Origin: an uncultured Victivallaceae bacterium
Lineage (GTDB): Bacteria; Verrucomicrobiota; Lentisphaeria; Victivallales; Victivallaceae
Assembly (NCBI GenBank): GCA_944392655.1
Contig: CALXXL010000016.1
Span: 1 to 47,961, forward strand
Reading direction: 5' to 3'
Length of the DNA: 47,961 bases
Part shown: positions 7,916-16,762 of the stretch, one piece after another
Layout: every line of letters starts with the position of its first letter
Position numbering within the stretch: position 1 is the first letter of the stretch
The notes under the pieces: generated by a model
Told to the model about the DNA's origin: nothing
The model's input: only the letters and a program-made list of their open reading frames with translations
Databases searched by the model: none
Position numbers and translations under genes: made by a program

Positions 7916-8476
7916 ATGAAGGTATTAAATAATTTATTTCTGATTTTTGGTTTAATAGTATTAACCGGTTGTGGTGGAGGAGGAGCTGTTGATTTAAAGG
8001 ATGATCCCGGTTTGATTACAGATGATGCCGAGGTAGTTCGTGAGACGGTGGAAAAGCTTGAACCGGGGGAAGTTTTAATGATGCCGGTAGGAGATTTGAA
8101 CTACTATGCGGGCATGCCGGCGGGGATTACGGTGGTTGTGCGCAACATAGGTTCGACGCAGGTAAATTTTCCCAAGTGGCATTTGCGGGACGAGGACAAT
8201 TTAAGGTTCTACTACACTCCGTGCGATGCGGAGGGGAATATAGATGAAGAGAATGCGGTGTGGACGAGTCAGACTCCGGTGATAGAAAATCCCTCTTATT
8301 ATCCGGTGGTACTGATGCCGGAGAACTCGGCATTGCTACAGGGGGACTTAAGTTTCATAGAGGATCTTCCGGCGGACACACCTGAGAGCTACTATTTAGT
8401 AGTGGTGGAGTTGAATAATGATGAAGTTGAGGTAAGTTCTCCGCCGTTTGTGGTCAAGATTTGCGAGTTGAAATAA
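7916..8476 (+). CDS. Putative lipoprotein of unknown function
   Basis: A 186-residue protein with a lipoprotein signal peptide: hydrophobic FLIFGLIVL followed by lipobox LTGC at about residues 16-19. The mature part is acidic and seems all-beta: a segment ITVVVRNIGSTQVNFPKW suggests an immunoglobulin-like or CARDB-like sandwich (inference). ATG 7916 is preferred to ATG 7910, since AAGGA lies nine bases ahead of it. The last 23 bp overlap the convergent 3' end of rbsK, so the two transcripts are antisense to each other there and no terminator separates them. Confidence 0.75.
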   Translation: MKVLNNLFLIFGLIVLTGCGGGGAVDLKDDPGLITDDAEVVRETVEKLEPGEVLMMPVGDLNYYAGMPAGITVVVRNIGSTQVNFPKWHLRDEDNLRFYYTPCDAEGNIDEENAVWTSQTPVIENPSYYPVVLMPENSALLQGDLSFIEDLPADTPESYYLVVVELNNDEVEVSSPPFVVKICELK

Positions 8477-9362
8477 AATTTTCGACGTCGTGAGCTGACG
8501 GGATGGAATTCATGGCTCCCAGTTGAGTTATGGCGATAGCAGATGCGGCTGCGGCGTATTGCATTGCGGTTTCCGGTTTTTCTCCTCCTGCTCTGTGACA
8601 GAGGAAGAATCCGATAAAAGTATCGCCTGCGCCGGTGGTATCTACCGGGGATACCTTGAATGCTTCCGCGTGAGTTATGACATTGTTGCAGCAGTGAAGT
8701 GCGCCTTCGCTGCCGAGGGTGAGGATAATTTCTGCGTTGGGCATTTTTTCTGCGGCGGCGCGGATAAGGGTTTCCGGGGGGGTATTTTCCGTCATTTGAG
8801 TTAACTGAGCGGCCTCGATGCGGTTGACGAACATATAGCTTACCTGGTCTATGGGCAGATTCATAACGTCGCCGGTGAAAGGTGCGGGGTTGAAGGCGAT
8901 TTTCATTTTTCTTTCGGCGGCTTTGGTGATGATCTGTTCGAGGGAGTTGATTTCGTTCTGCAGCAGGATGATATCCCCGGGGGTGAAATTGCTTATTACG
9001 CGATCGATTTCGTCATCTCCGATCTGGCGGTTGGTACCGGGGAAGAGGACGATGGAGTTCTCACCGTTTTGTGCGAGTTGAATCAAGCCGTGGCCGGATG
9101 GGTTCTCCCGGTCGATCTTGATCATGGAAGTATTTACGTTAAATTCGTCGAGTATATTTTTCAGGAAGATACCGTCGGCGCCGATTTTGCCGGCCATGAA
9201 TGTATCTGCGCCTGCTCTGGCGAGGGCGGCGGCCTGATTAGCGCCTTTGCCGCCGGGGTGTATGGATCGTTTATATGAGGTAATGGTTTCGCCGGGGGCG
9301 ACGATATGTGGGAGTTGATATACGATATCGATATTGAGGGAGCCTAATACGAGGAATTTCAT
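8454..9362 (-). CDS. rbsK: Ribokinase (PfkB family carbohydrate kinase)
   Basis: Phosphorylates ribose (or a related sugar) with ATP. PfkB signatures are clear: HPGGKGANQAAALARAGA (about residues 36-53) and DTTGAGDTFIGFF (about 240-252), whose Asp is the catalytic base. The NxD-type substrate loop at the start, GSLNIDIV, and the 302-residue length are typical of RbsK. No ribose transporter or RbsD is nearby, so the sugar cannot be fixed by context; deoxyribose or a nucleoside is possible. I start it at ATG 9362 and not at the GTG nine bases further up. Its 3' end overlaps a convergent lipoprotein gene. Confidence 0.85.
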   Translation of the reverse strand: MKFLVLGSLNIDIVYQLPHIVAPGETITSYKRSIHPGGKGANQAAALARAGADTFMAGKIGADGIFLKNILDEFNVNTSMIKIDRENPSGHGLIQLAQNGENSIVLFPGTNRQIGDDEIDRVISNFTPGDIILLQNEINSLEQIITKAAERKMKIAFNPAPFTGDVMNLPIDQVSYMFVNRIEAAQLTQMTENTPPETLIRAAAEKMPNAEIILTLGSEGALHCCNNVITHAEAFKVSPVDTTGAGDTFIGFFLCHRAGGEKPETAMQYAAAASAIAITQLGAMNSIPSAHDVENFISTRKS

Positions 9363-9489
9363 AATACACACTCTTTTTATTGATTAGTATTTTTCTAAAG
9401 ATATCTTGAGTGGCTTAAAAGTCAAATTTTTTTATATATATAAAAGTTGAAAAAATCTGAAAAAGGTTCATATTAGGGAAAACGCGGGT

Positions 9490-9495
9490 TATAAT
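9490..9495 (+). promoter_or_regulatory. Candidate -10 box of folD
   Basis: A perfect TATAAT at 9490-9495, 20 bases before the folD ATG. The hexamer 17 bp upstream (TTCATA, 9467-9472) is a weak -35. TTGAAA with TATTAG, 18 bp apart, just upstream is an alternative promoter. Confidence 0.5.
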
Positions 9496-9514
9496 AACTG
9501 GAGGAATGACAACA

Positions 9515-10417
9515 ATGAGTGGAATACTGATAGACGGCAAGAAGGTCAGTTCAGATATCAATGCGGCGAGTGCGGCATCGGTTGAGCGGATGCACAATGA
9601 ATACGGCAAAGTCCCTGGGCTGGCGGTGATAGTGGTGGGTGATGATCCTGCGTCGCATGTATATGTAAACCGTAAGGAGGCGATGTGCCGTGAGCTTGGC
9701 TTGCATTCGGAGAAGTACGAGTTGCCGGCGGAGACGACGATGCAGGAGCTGCTGGCGTTGATCGACCGTCTGAACCGTGATGACCGGATCCACGGTATTC
9801 TGGTGCAGTCTCCTCCTCCGCCGCATATAGATGAAGAGAAAGTGGTTGCGGCGATAGTGCCGGAAAAGGATGTGGACTGTTTCCATCCGGTGAATGTTGG
9901 CAAGATGCTTCTTGGCCGGCGTGATGGTTTTTATCCCTGTACACCGTACGGGGTTATGCTGCTTCTGGATGCCTACGGTATTGATCCGGCGGGCAAACAT
10001 GCGGTAGTTATCGGGCGGTCGAATATTGTGGGCAAGCCGCTTACAGCGATGCTGCTGCAGAAGGAGAAGGGGGCGAATGCCACGGTAACGTGTGTACATT
10101 CCGGCACGGTTGATCTGGCGAAATACACGCGTGATGCGGATATACTTATAGCGGCGATCGGCAAGCCTGAATTTGTTACTGGAGATATGGTAAAGCCCGG
10201 GGCGGTGGTGATAGATGTCGGTATCAACCGGATAGCAGACAGCACGCGGAAATCGGGTTCCCGTCTGGTGGGTGATGTAAAATTCCAGGAAGTGGTGGAA
10301 AAGGCCTCTTACATTACGCCGGTGCCCGGTGGAGTGGGCCCGATGACGATTGCGGTTCTGATGCAGAACACGATCAAAGGTGCGGAACGTGCATTCAAGG
10401 CCGCGGTAGGGAAATAG
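9515..10417 (+). CDS. folD: Methylene-THF dehydrogenase / cyclohydrolase
   Basis: Bifunctional one-carbon enzyme that converts 5,10-methylene-THF to 10-formyl-THF with NADP+. YVNRKEAMCRELG carries the catalytic Lys (about residue 53); DVDCFHPVNVGKM, PCTPYGVMLLL, VVIGRSNIVGKP (nucleotide loop) and PVPGGVGPMT are all present. The usual QLPLP loop reads QSPPPP, a small variation. I chose ATG 9515, ten bases after GGAGG, because the ATG at 9506 directly abuts that site. It stands alone on the plus strand and ends 4 bp from the convergent permease gene. Confidence 0.95.
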   Translation: MSGILIDGKKVSSDINAASAASVERMHNEYGKVPGLAVIVVGDDPASHVYVNRKEAMCRELGLHSEKYELPAETTMQELLALIDRLNRDDRIHGILVQSPPPPHIDEEKVVAAIVPEKDVDCFHPVNVGKMLLGRRDGFYPCTPYGVMLLLDAYGIDPAGKHAVVIGRSNIVGKPLTAMLLQKEKGANATVTCVHSGTVDLAKYTRDADILIAAIGKPEFVTGDMVKPGAVVIDVGINRIADSTRKSGSRLVGDVKFQEVVEKASYITPVPGGVGPMTIAVLMQNTIKGAERAFKAAVGK

Positions 10418-10421
10418 CAGT

Positions 10422-11441
10422 CTATTTTCTGCGGTCGAAAGATATTCTCGGGTCGGCGGCGGTATATAATATATCAGCCAGGAAGATGCCGGCCAGGGTC
10501 AGTACTCCGGTAAAGGCGAACAGTGCCATTTGCAGAGGATAATCGCGGCTGGACAGGGAGATAATGGAGAGCGATCCCATGCCTGGGATAGCGAAGATCT
10601 GTTCAACGATGATGCTTCCGGCCACCAGTCCGGGGAGCAGGCCGGAAAATAGAGTAATAAGGGTGATGAGCCCGTTGCGGAAGGCGTGGTGCCATATTAT
10701 GGAAGTGGCGGCCGCGCCTTTTGCTTTTGCGGTGGTAATGTAGTCCTGCTGCATAACTTCGATCATGCTTGCTCTGGTATAGCGTGAAATACCGGCGAAT
10801 CCGGCGTAAGAGAGGCAGAGAACCGGCAGGAAGTAGTATTGTGCGGTAGTGAAGAACATCTGCTCCCATCCGGTGCCGTAAGAGGTTGGGGGAGTGAGTC
10901 CTTTTACGGGGAAAAGTGGCCACACGCCGCCGCGGCACAGGAGGGATTGCAGTAGCAGTCCGACCCATATAACCGGCATGGAGTACAGGAGAAAAGTTAC
11001 CGTTGCGGCTGTTTTATCGAATACGGAGTTGGGTTTGACAGCGCTGAAAACGCCGAGGGGCACAGCGAGTATATAAGTTACAATTATGGCGAAGAAGTTG
11101 AGTTTAAGTGTAACCGGCAATCTTTCGAGGATGATATCGGTTACCGGCCGTCCGGGTTCGACGGCGGCGGAAGTGCCGAAATCGCCGCGTATAGCGTTGG
11201 TGAGCCACATAGCGAAGCCGTAATAGACCGGTTTATCGAGGTAGAGTTTTTCCCGCATGGCCTGATTCATGCCGAATCCGGAATTATCGGCGGAGAGCTG
11301 AGTAGCTCCGATATCAGAGCCGAGGATATTGCTTTTGGTCGGATCTCCCGGGGCCAGACGCAGCAGGAGGTATGAGACGAAGAGAATGACGAGCAAAGTT
11401 ACGGCGGCGAAGAAGATGCGTTTGATGATATATGAGGTCAA
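10422..11441 (-). CDS. Dipeptide/oligopeptide-type ABC permease (DppB/OppB-like), orphan
   Basis: A 339-residue inner-membrane permease of the DppB/OppB family: first helix, then LLRLAPGDP, a large periplasmic loop, and a BPD_transp_1 core with DYITTAKAKGA (the EAA-type loop contacting the ATPase) and VEQIFAIPGMG. It starts with TTG (11441), two bases after the stop of the AAA ATPase gene; GGAGG within the last codons of that gene is well placed, so translation is coupled. The second permease (DppC), the ATPases and the binding protein are all missing here. Substrate unknown; the family mostly imports peptides or nickel. Confidence 0.88.
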   Translation of the reverse strand: MTSYIIKRIFFAAVTLLVILFVSYLLLRLAPGDPTKSNILGSDIGATQLSADNSGFGMNQAMREKLYLDKPVYYGFAMWLTNAIRGDFGTSAAVEPGRPVTDIILERLPVTLKLNFFAIIVTYILAVPLGVFSAVKPNSVFDKTAATVTFLLYSMPVIWVGLLLQSLLCRGGVWPLFPVKGLTPPTSYGTGWEQMFFTTAQYYFLPVLCLSYAGFAGISRYTRASMIEVMQQDYITTAKAKGAAATSIIWHHAFRNGLITLITLFSGLLPGLVAGSIIVEQIFAIPGMGSLSIISLSSRDYPLQMALFAFTGVLTLAGIFLADILYTAADPRISFDRRK

Positions 11442-11443
11442 TG

Positions 11444-12763
11444 TTATTCGCCTCCGCCTAATTTGCGCAGTTTTTCGCGCAGGATATCCTCGATATAACC
11501 GTCGCCGTAGAGGGCGCGCATCATTTTAATATTCTGTTCATAGAAGAGCTGTGCATCCGGGCGCATAATGAGTTCCTGATATGAAGCCTCGAGCATTTTC
11601 TTGCGTTTTTTGGGATCGCGCATATAAATTTCGAGGTATCGGATAAGCGATCTCGGGCTCAGTTCGGCGAACTTCTTCTGCCCGAACTCTTCGACATAGT
11701 CGGCGGCCATAACGGAGATAAGGTTATGGGATGGGTTGCGCAGTTTATGTCGTACGAGGAAGTCGCTGATCATCTCCTGACATGAAATTTCGTCGAAGAT
11801 GGGGAAAGTAATTTTTCTGCCGCGGCTGAGGACATTGGGGGAGAAGTCATAGTTTGCGGCGATAACGATATTGATATTGTCCGGCTGGGCGAAGGTTCCT
11901 CCGACGCATGTGCGGAAGCTGTACCAGTTGACCTCCCGCGGGTCGATGTCGTCGAAGAACACGACGAATCTGCGGTGCGGATAGCTTCCCAGAGTCTGAA
12001 ACATCTGTTCAAGACTCTCTTCGAGAGCCTTTGGTTCAGCGATAATGAGTGTAAGTTCAGGATTTCCCAGGGTTGCGGCGATAGTCATTGCGGTTTTGCC
12101 GAGTCCGGGGAGGCTGGTGATAAAGAGCGGCGGAGCGGGGTTCCCGGCGGCGAAAGAGTTAAAGTGTTCCTTAAATATATCGCGTACGCTGTGGAATCCG
12201 TAAAAATCCTCCATTCTGCGCCAATTCTGCGGTCGGACGGGTACGAAACTGGAGTTAAGGTACTTAAGTGTCCGGCCTGCGCCGAAGGGGTCATGCTCGG
12301 CGATGGCGGAATTGAGTTCATTTTCGGACATATCTGCTTTAACCGGTGAAGGTGGAATCTTGGCGAGCCACTCCGGTCTGATTCTGGAGACGCCGTGCGG
12401 AATGGAGAATGATTCAAACATCTCCGCCAGGCGGTGGATTACCTCCGGCATGGCGGCCGCCCTGGCGGCGTGCTCAAGGAAGAACCTGTCATGCGGGATA
12501 TGGTTAAAGCGTTCAAAGATAAGTTGATCGAGTTGATTATCAAGGAGCATGTCTGCGGCCTCGTTAATCAAATCGATGGCATCCGGAGTTGATTGTGTGA
12601 ATGACATCATCTTCTCCGGATGCGGGGAATCGAGAGCGTCAACAATTGAGTTAATCAGCTTGAACAACCATATAATTTTAGGATTGTCCGGGCGGTTTCC
12701 GAAGATGATGCGGAAGCTGCCTCTGATCTGATCAAGCTCTTCTCTTGCCGCTCTGAATTTCAT
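11444..12763 (-). CDS. DUF815-type AAA ATPase
   Basis: A 439-residue cytoplasmic protein. The first 180 residues are mostly helical and unrecognised. From about 186 it follows DUF815: YGFHSVRDIFKEHFNSFAAG, Walker A SLPGLGKT (217-224), Walker B FVVFFDD (266-272), and FAQPDNINIVIAANYDF with a sensor-like Asn and an SRG. The first Gly of the Walker A consensus is Ser here. The role of DUF815 is not established; AAA architecture implies ATP-driven remodelling or loading. It sits 7 bp after the phosphomannomutase gene and overlaps in translation control with the lone permease. Confidence 0.8.
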   Translation of the reverse strand: MKFRAAREELDQIRGSFRIIFGNRPDNPKIIWLFKLINSIVDALDSPHPEKMMSFTQSTPDAIDLINEAADMLLDNQLDQLIFERFNHIPHDRFFLEHAARAAAMPEVIHRLAEMFESFSIPHGVSRIRPEWLAKIPPSPVKADMSENELNSAIAEHDPFGAGRTLKYLNSSFVPVRPQNWRRMEDFYGFHSVRDIFKEHFNSFAAGNPAPPLFITSLPGLGKTAMTIAATLGNPELTLIIAEPKALEESLEQMFQTLGSYPHRRFVVFFDDIDPREVNWYSFRTCVGGTFAQPDNINIVIAANYDFSPNVLSRGRKITFPIFDEISCQEMISDFLVRHKLRNPSHNLISVMAADYVEEFGQKKFAELSPRSLIRYLEIYMRDPKKRKKMLEASYQELIMRPDAQLFYEQNIKMMRALYGDGYIEDILREKLRKLGGGE

Positions 12764-12770
12764 AATCTTC

Positions 12771-14087
12771 TTAACCTCTGATGAGGGCGAGGAGTTCGTC
12801 GCGTTTTTCCTCCATAAGTTTCTGGCATTTTGCTTCGCAAATGAGGCGTATAACCGGTTCGGTATTGGAAGCGCGTACGTTGAAGTGCCATTCGGGGTAA
12901 TCTACGCTGATGCCGTCGAGTTCGACGATTTTGCCGTCGGCATATTTTTCGCGTATTTTTTCGAACACCTTTTTAGTATCGGCGACCTTGGAGTTGATCT
13001 CTCCGGAGAAAGCGTAACGGCGGAGTGGAGCGACAAGTTCGCTGACCTTTTTGCCGGAGCTTTCGATAAGGTTTGCGAGTTTAATCATAGCGAGTCCCTG
13101 TGACTCAGCGGTAAAGTTTTCCTTGAAGTAATAGTGGCCGGAGAGTTCACCGGCGAATACGGCGTTAAGTTCGCGCATCTGGTTTTTAATGAAAGCGTGT
13201 CCGACTCTGGACATAACGGCCACGCCGCCATTTTCTTCGATGCACTCTTTAACGGCCCAGCTGCTGCGGAGGTCGTAAAGTATGGTAGCCTTGCCGTCGG
13301 CGAGGATATCCTGGGCGATGAGAGCGGTAAAGAGGTCCATGGGGATGATATCGCCGTTGTTGTCGATGAATCCGCATCTGTCTGCGTCGCCGTCGAAAGC
13401 GGCGCCGAAGTCTGCTCCGACCTCAACAACCTTGGCGCGTATAGCGTCGAGGGTATCGGTTTCGAGCGGATTGGCGTGGTGATTTGGGAAAGTCCCGTCG
13501 AGGGTATCGTATAGCGGTACGATATCGAAAAGGTCTTTAATGCCTGCTATTTCATAAAGTCCCATAGCGTTGGCGTAGTCGACGACGACCTTGAATCTGC
13601 GTGTAAACTTGACATGTGAGCGGAGGAAGTTGGCGTACTCTCCTGCGATATCGTATGTAGAGATGGAGCCATGTCTTGCGGGTTCGCCCCACGACTGGTT
13701 TTTGACGATATTTTCGATATCGGCTATGCCGGTTGCGCCGCTGATAGGCACAGCGTCGGCCTTGCAGAGTTTAAAGCCGTTCCATTCGCCGGGGTTATGG
13801 CTGGCGGTGATCATGATGCTGCCGTCGGCCTTGAGTTTACCGTTGGCGTGGTATGACATGGGAGTGGAAGCCAGTCCGATATCGATCACGTCGGCGCCCT
13901 GTTCGGTAAGCCCTTTGGCGAGAGCGGAGAAGAGGTTGACGGAGTGCGGTCTCATATCGCGAGCCACGACCACCTTTTTTGCACCGGTGAAAGCGACGTA
14001 TGCGCGTCCGATTTTTTCAGCGATTTCAGGATTGAGGTCAGTGGGATAAATCCCGCGGATATCGTATGCTTTAAAAATTCCGGCCAT
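12771..14087 (-). CDS. Phosphomannomutase/phosphoglucomutase
   Basis: Interconverts hexose 1- and 6-phosphates for sugar-nucleotide and polysaccharide synthesis (alpha-D-phosphohexomutase superfamily, ManB/AlgC group). The phosphoserine loop is TASHNPGEWNGFK (about residues 94-106), the metal loop DGDADRCGF (about 237), the sugar loop GELSGHYYF, and the phosphate loop RASNTEPVIR near the C-terminus. 438 residues is usual. The motifs favour the dual-specificity PMM/PGM class over GlmM, but specificity is not certain. It lies between mutS and the AAA ATPase in the long minus-strand run. Confidence 0.9.
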   Translation of the reverse strand: MAGIFKAYDIRGIYPTDLNPEIAEKIGRAYVAFTGAKKVVVARDMRPHSVNLFSALAKGLTEQGADVIDIGLASTPMSYHANGKLKADGSIMITASHNPGEWNGFKLCKADAVPISGATGIADIENIVKNQSWGEPARHGSISTYDIAGEYANFLRSHVKFTRRFKVVVDYANAMGLYEIAGIKDLFDIVPLYDTLDGTFPNHHANPLETDTLDAIRAKVVEVGADFGAAFDGDADRCGFIDNNGDIIPMDLFTALIAQDILADGKATILYDLRSSWAVKECIEENGGVAVMSRVGHAFIKNQMRELNAVFAGELSGHYYFKENFTAESQGLAMIKLANLIESSGKKVSELVAPLRRYAFSGEINSKVADTKKVFEKIREKYADGKIVELDGISVDYPEWHFNVRASNTEPVIRLICEAKCQKLMEEKRDELLALIRG

Positions 14088-14183
14088 AGAAAAAGATCCT
14101 TTAGTTTATAGATTCCATTTTTTCAGCTATACAAATAATATACTCAAAAAACGCCGGATAGTCAAATTCCGTGGCAAAGAGAT

Positions 14184-16736
14184 TTAAAACAGCCGTGGTT
14201 GGAAAAGGATATCTTCGCCGTCGGACCCGTCGGGATTTTTCTTTCTGCGCCGGACGACGAGTCCGCGTTTAACGCCGGAGGCTTTTTCATTTTCGGCGAG
14301 TTCGGCGTCGATTTGGGCGGATGAGTTTTCGAGTGCGGCGAGAATCTCTTTAGCGCGGTCGATGACCTGAGGAGGCAGTCCTGCGAGTTTAGCGACATAT
14401 AATCCGTAGCTTTTATCGGCTCCGCCCGGTACGATCTGGCGCATAAATATAACCTTGTCGCCGTACTCTCTGACGGCGACGAGATAATTTTTAACTCCAG
14501 GTCTGGTCTGGGCGAGTGCGGTAAGTTCGTGATAATGAGTAGCGAACTGGGTGCGGCATTTTGCGTTATCGTGGAGGAATTCAGCGACGCTCCATGCGAT
14601 GCTGAGTCCGTCGAACGTGCTGGTACCGCGTCCGATTTCGTCGAGGATGACCAGGCTTTTTGGTGTTACATTATTAAGGATATTGGCGGTTTCGACCATT
14701 TCGACCATAAATGTGCTCTGTCCGCGGCTCAAATCGTCGGCCGCGCCGACTCTGGTAAAGATGCGGTCGGCGAGTCCGACAAGTGCGTCGTCGGCGGGAA
14801 TGAACGATCCCATCTGAGCCATGATAACGAGGAGAGCGGTCTGCCGGATATATGTGGATTTGCCGGCCATATTTGGGCCGGTGATAATCATCATGCGGTT
14901 GAGGTTGCCGTCGAGCATGGCGTCATTGGGTACGAACCGTTCATTTTTCATCATGACGTCGAGTACTGGGTGTCTTCCTCCGTGGATAATCAGGGTATTG
15001 TCGTCGGCGAGTCTTGGGCGGACGTAGTTGCGTTCGCGGGCGCATCTGGCGAGGGAGCATATTACGTCGAGTATGGCGAGTTGTGCGGCGGACTCCTGGA
15101 TATCTCTGGTAAACGGGAGAGCCTCTTCGCGCAGCTGCTGGAAGAGCTGGATTTCGAGCGCCTTGGCTTTCTCTTCCGCGCCGAGGATTTTACTTTCGAG
15201 TTCCTTCAGTTCCGGGGTGATGAACCTTTCAGCGTTTACGAGGGTCTGTTTGCGGATATAATCCTCCGGCACCATATCGAGATTGGCCTTGCTCACTTCG
15301 ATATAGTATCCGAACACGGAGTTGTATCGTACTTTAAGTGATTTAATGCCGGTGCGGTTCTGTTCGCGGGTCTGGATATCGGCGAGCCACCCTTTGCCTT
15401 CGGTGGCTGCGCTTCTCAATTCGTCGAGGAGTTTATTGTATCCCGGGCGTATCACGCCGCCGTCGGCGGTATTGGCGGGAGGTTCGTCGACTATAGCTCC
15501 GGCGATATGCTGAGCCAGTTCGGGGGCGGGGGTGATATGGGCGTTCAATTTCTCCATCAAAGGGGTGTGGAAATTCTCGAGCAGGATTTTGATTCCCGGG
15601 AGGATATCGAGAGAGGTTGCGAGCATCAGCATATCGCGTGGTGATGCGCTGCCCAGATTGAGACGTGCGACGATGCGTTCGAGGTCGCGGACTACGCCGA
15701 GCGTCTCATGAATTTCGCTCATAGTAAGGGGATCGTCGATGAGAGATTCAACCGCGTCGAGCCGTTCAAGTATCGCGTCGCGGTCGCACAGGGGGCGCAG
15801 GATGAATTCGCGCAGGAGTCTGCTGCCCATTGGGGTAACGGTTTTATCGAGAATGGCGAACAATGTGGCGGACTTATCGCTGCCGTACATGGGTTCGACG
15901 AGTTCGAGGTTGCGCTGTGAAGCGGCGTCGAGTTCCATAACGGTATCAGTGCGGTAGAGGTTGAGTTTGACAACGTGTCCGGCCTCCTGGCGGAGGTTAT
16001 CCACGGCGTACTGTAGGACTGCGCCTGCGGCAGCCACGGCGGGTTCATGGCCGCGGCATCCGAATCCGTCGAGTGCGGCCACGCCGAAGTGTCTGGTAAG
16101 GAACTCCTGGGCGGAGCTGAAGCTGAAGCAGTAATCGGGCAGAGGTGTAAACAGGATTTTATTCTGGGTACGGAAGAGTGGCGGATCGTTTTCGAGTTCC
16201 GGCATCATGGATTCGGGGACGACGCACTCGCGTGCGCCGAGCCGGTTGATTTCGGTTTCGAGTGCGCTGACGGATCCTGGTTCAGTTACCTTGAACTCTC
16301 CGGTACTGATATCGAGAGAAGCTAGGGCGAAGAGCTCTTTTTTTCGGGTGAGTGCGATAAGGAAGTTATTGCGTCCCGGCTGGAGTACGCTGCCCTCGGT
16401 TACGGTACCCGGGGTGATGATGCGGGTGATAGCGCGTTTAACGATACCTTTTGCGAGTTTCGGGTCTTCGAGCTGTTCAGCGATAGCGACTTTGACGCCT
16501 GCTGCGAGCAGTTTTGGCAGTTGTGCGTCGAGGTTGTGATAAGGGAATCCGCACATGGGGAGGCCCTGCCTTCTGGTGAGGACGATATCGAGGATAGCGC
16601 TGGCTCTGGTTGCGTCGTCGAAGAACATCTCGTAGAAATCGCCTAAGCGGAAGAGCAGTATAGCGTCGGCGGGTATATCTGCTTTAGCGGCGCGGTACTG
16701 CTGCATCATCGGGGTTAATTTTTCCTCATTAGCCAT
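14184..16736 (-). CDS. mutS: DNA mismatch repair protein MutS
   Basis: Recognises mismatches and, with ATP, recruits MutL. The N-terminal mismatch-reading FYEMF (Phe-x-Glu) is at about residues 33-37; the ATPase has Walker A GPNMAGKSTYIRQ (about 605), Walker B LVILDEIGRGTST and the conserved FATHYHELTAL. At 850 residues it is a full MutS1. ATG 16736 is chosen because ATGAGG lies eight bases ahead; the in-frame ATG at 16751 is part of that site. MutL is not in the window. The 96 bp between mutS and the mutase gene show no terminator, so read-through is likely. Confidence 0.96.
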   Translation of the reverse strand: MANEEKLTPMMQQYRAAKADIPADAILLFRLGDFYEMFFDDATRASAILDIVLTRRQGLPMCGFPYHNLDAQLPKLLAAGVKVAIAEQLEDPKLAKGIVKRAITRIITPGTVTEGSVLQPGRNNFLIALTRKKELFALASLDISTGEFKVTEPGSVSALETEINRLGARECVVPESMMPELENDPPLFRTQNKILFTPLPDYCFSFSSAQEFLTRHFGVAALDGFGCRGHEPAVAAAGAVLQYAVDNLRQEAGHVVKLNLYRTDTVMELDAASQRNLELVEPMYGSDKSATLFAILDKTVTPMGSRLLREFILRPLCDRDAILERLDAVESLIDDPLTMSEIHETLGVVRDLERIVARLNLGSASPRDMLMLATSLDILPGIKILLENFHTPLMEKLNAHITPAPELAQHIAGAIVDEPPANTADGGVIRPGYNKLLDELRSAATEGKGWLADIQTREQNRTGIKSLKVRYNSVFGYYIEVSKANLDMVPEDYIRKQTLVNAERFITPELKELESKILGAEEKAKALEIQLFQQLREEALPFTRDIQESAAQLAILDVICSLARCARERNYVRPRLADDNTLIIHGGRHPVLDVMMKNERFVPNDAMLDGNLNRMMIITGPNMAGKSTYIRQTALLVIMAQMGSFIPADDALVGLADRIFTRVGAADDLSRGQSTFMVEMVETANILNNVTPKSLVILDEIGRGTSTFDGLSIAWSVAEFLHDNAKCRTQFATHYHELTALAQTRPGVKNYLVAVREYGDKVIFMRQIVPGGADKSYGLYVAKLAGLPPQVIDRAKEILAALENSSAQIDAELAENEKASGVKRGLVVRRRKKNPDGSDGEDILFQPRLF

Positions 16737-16762
16737 TATATAAAACCTCATAAAAAAGTAGT

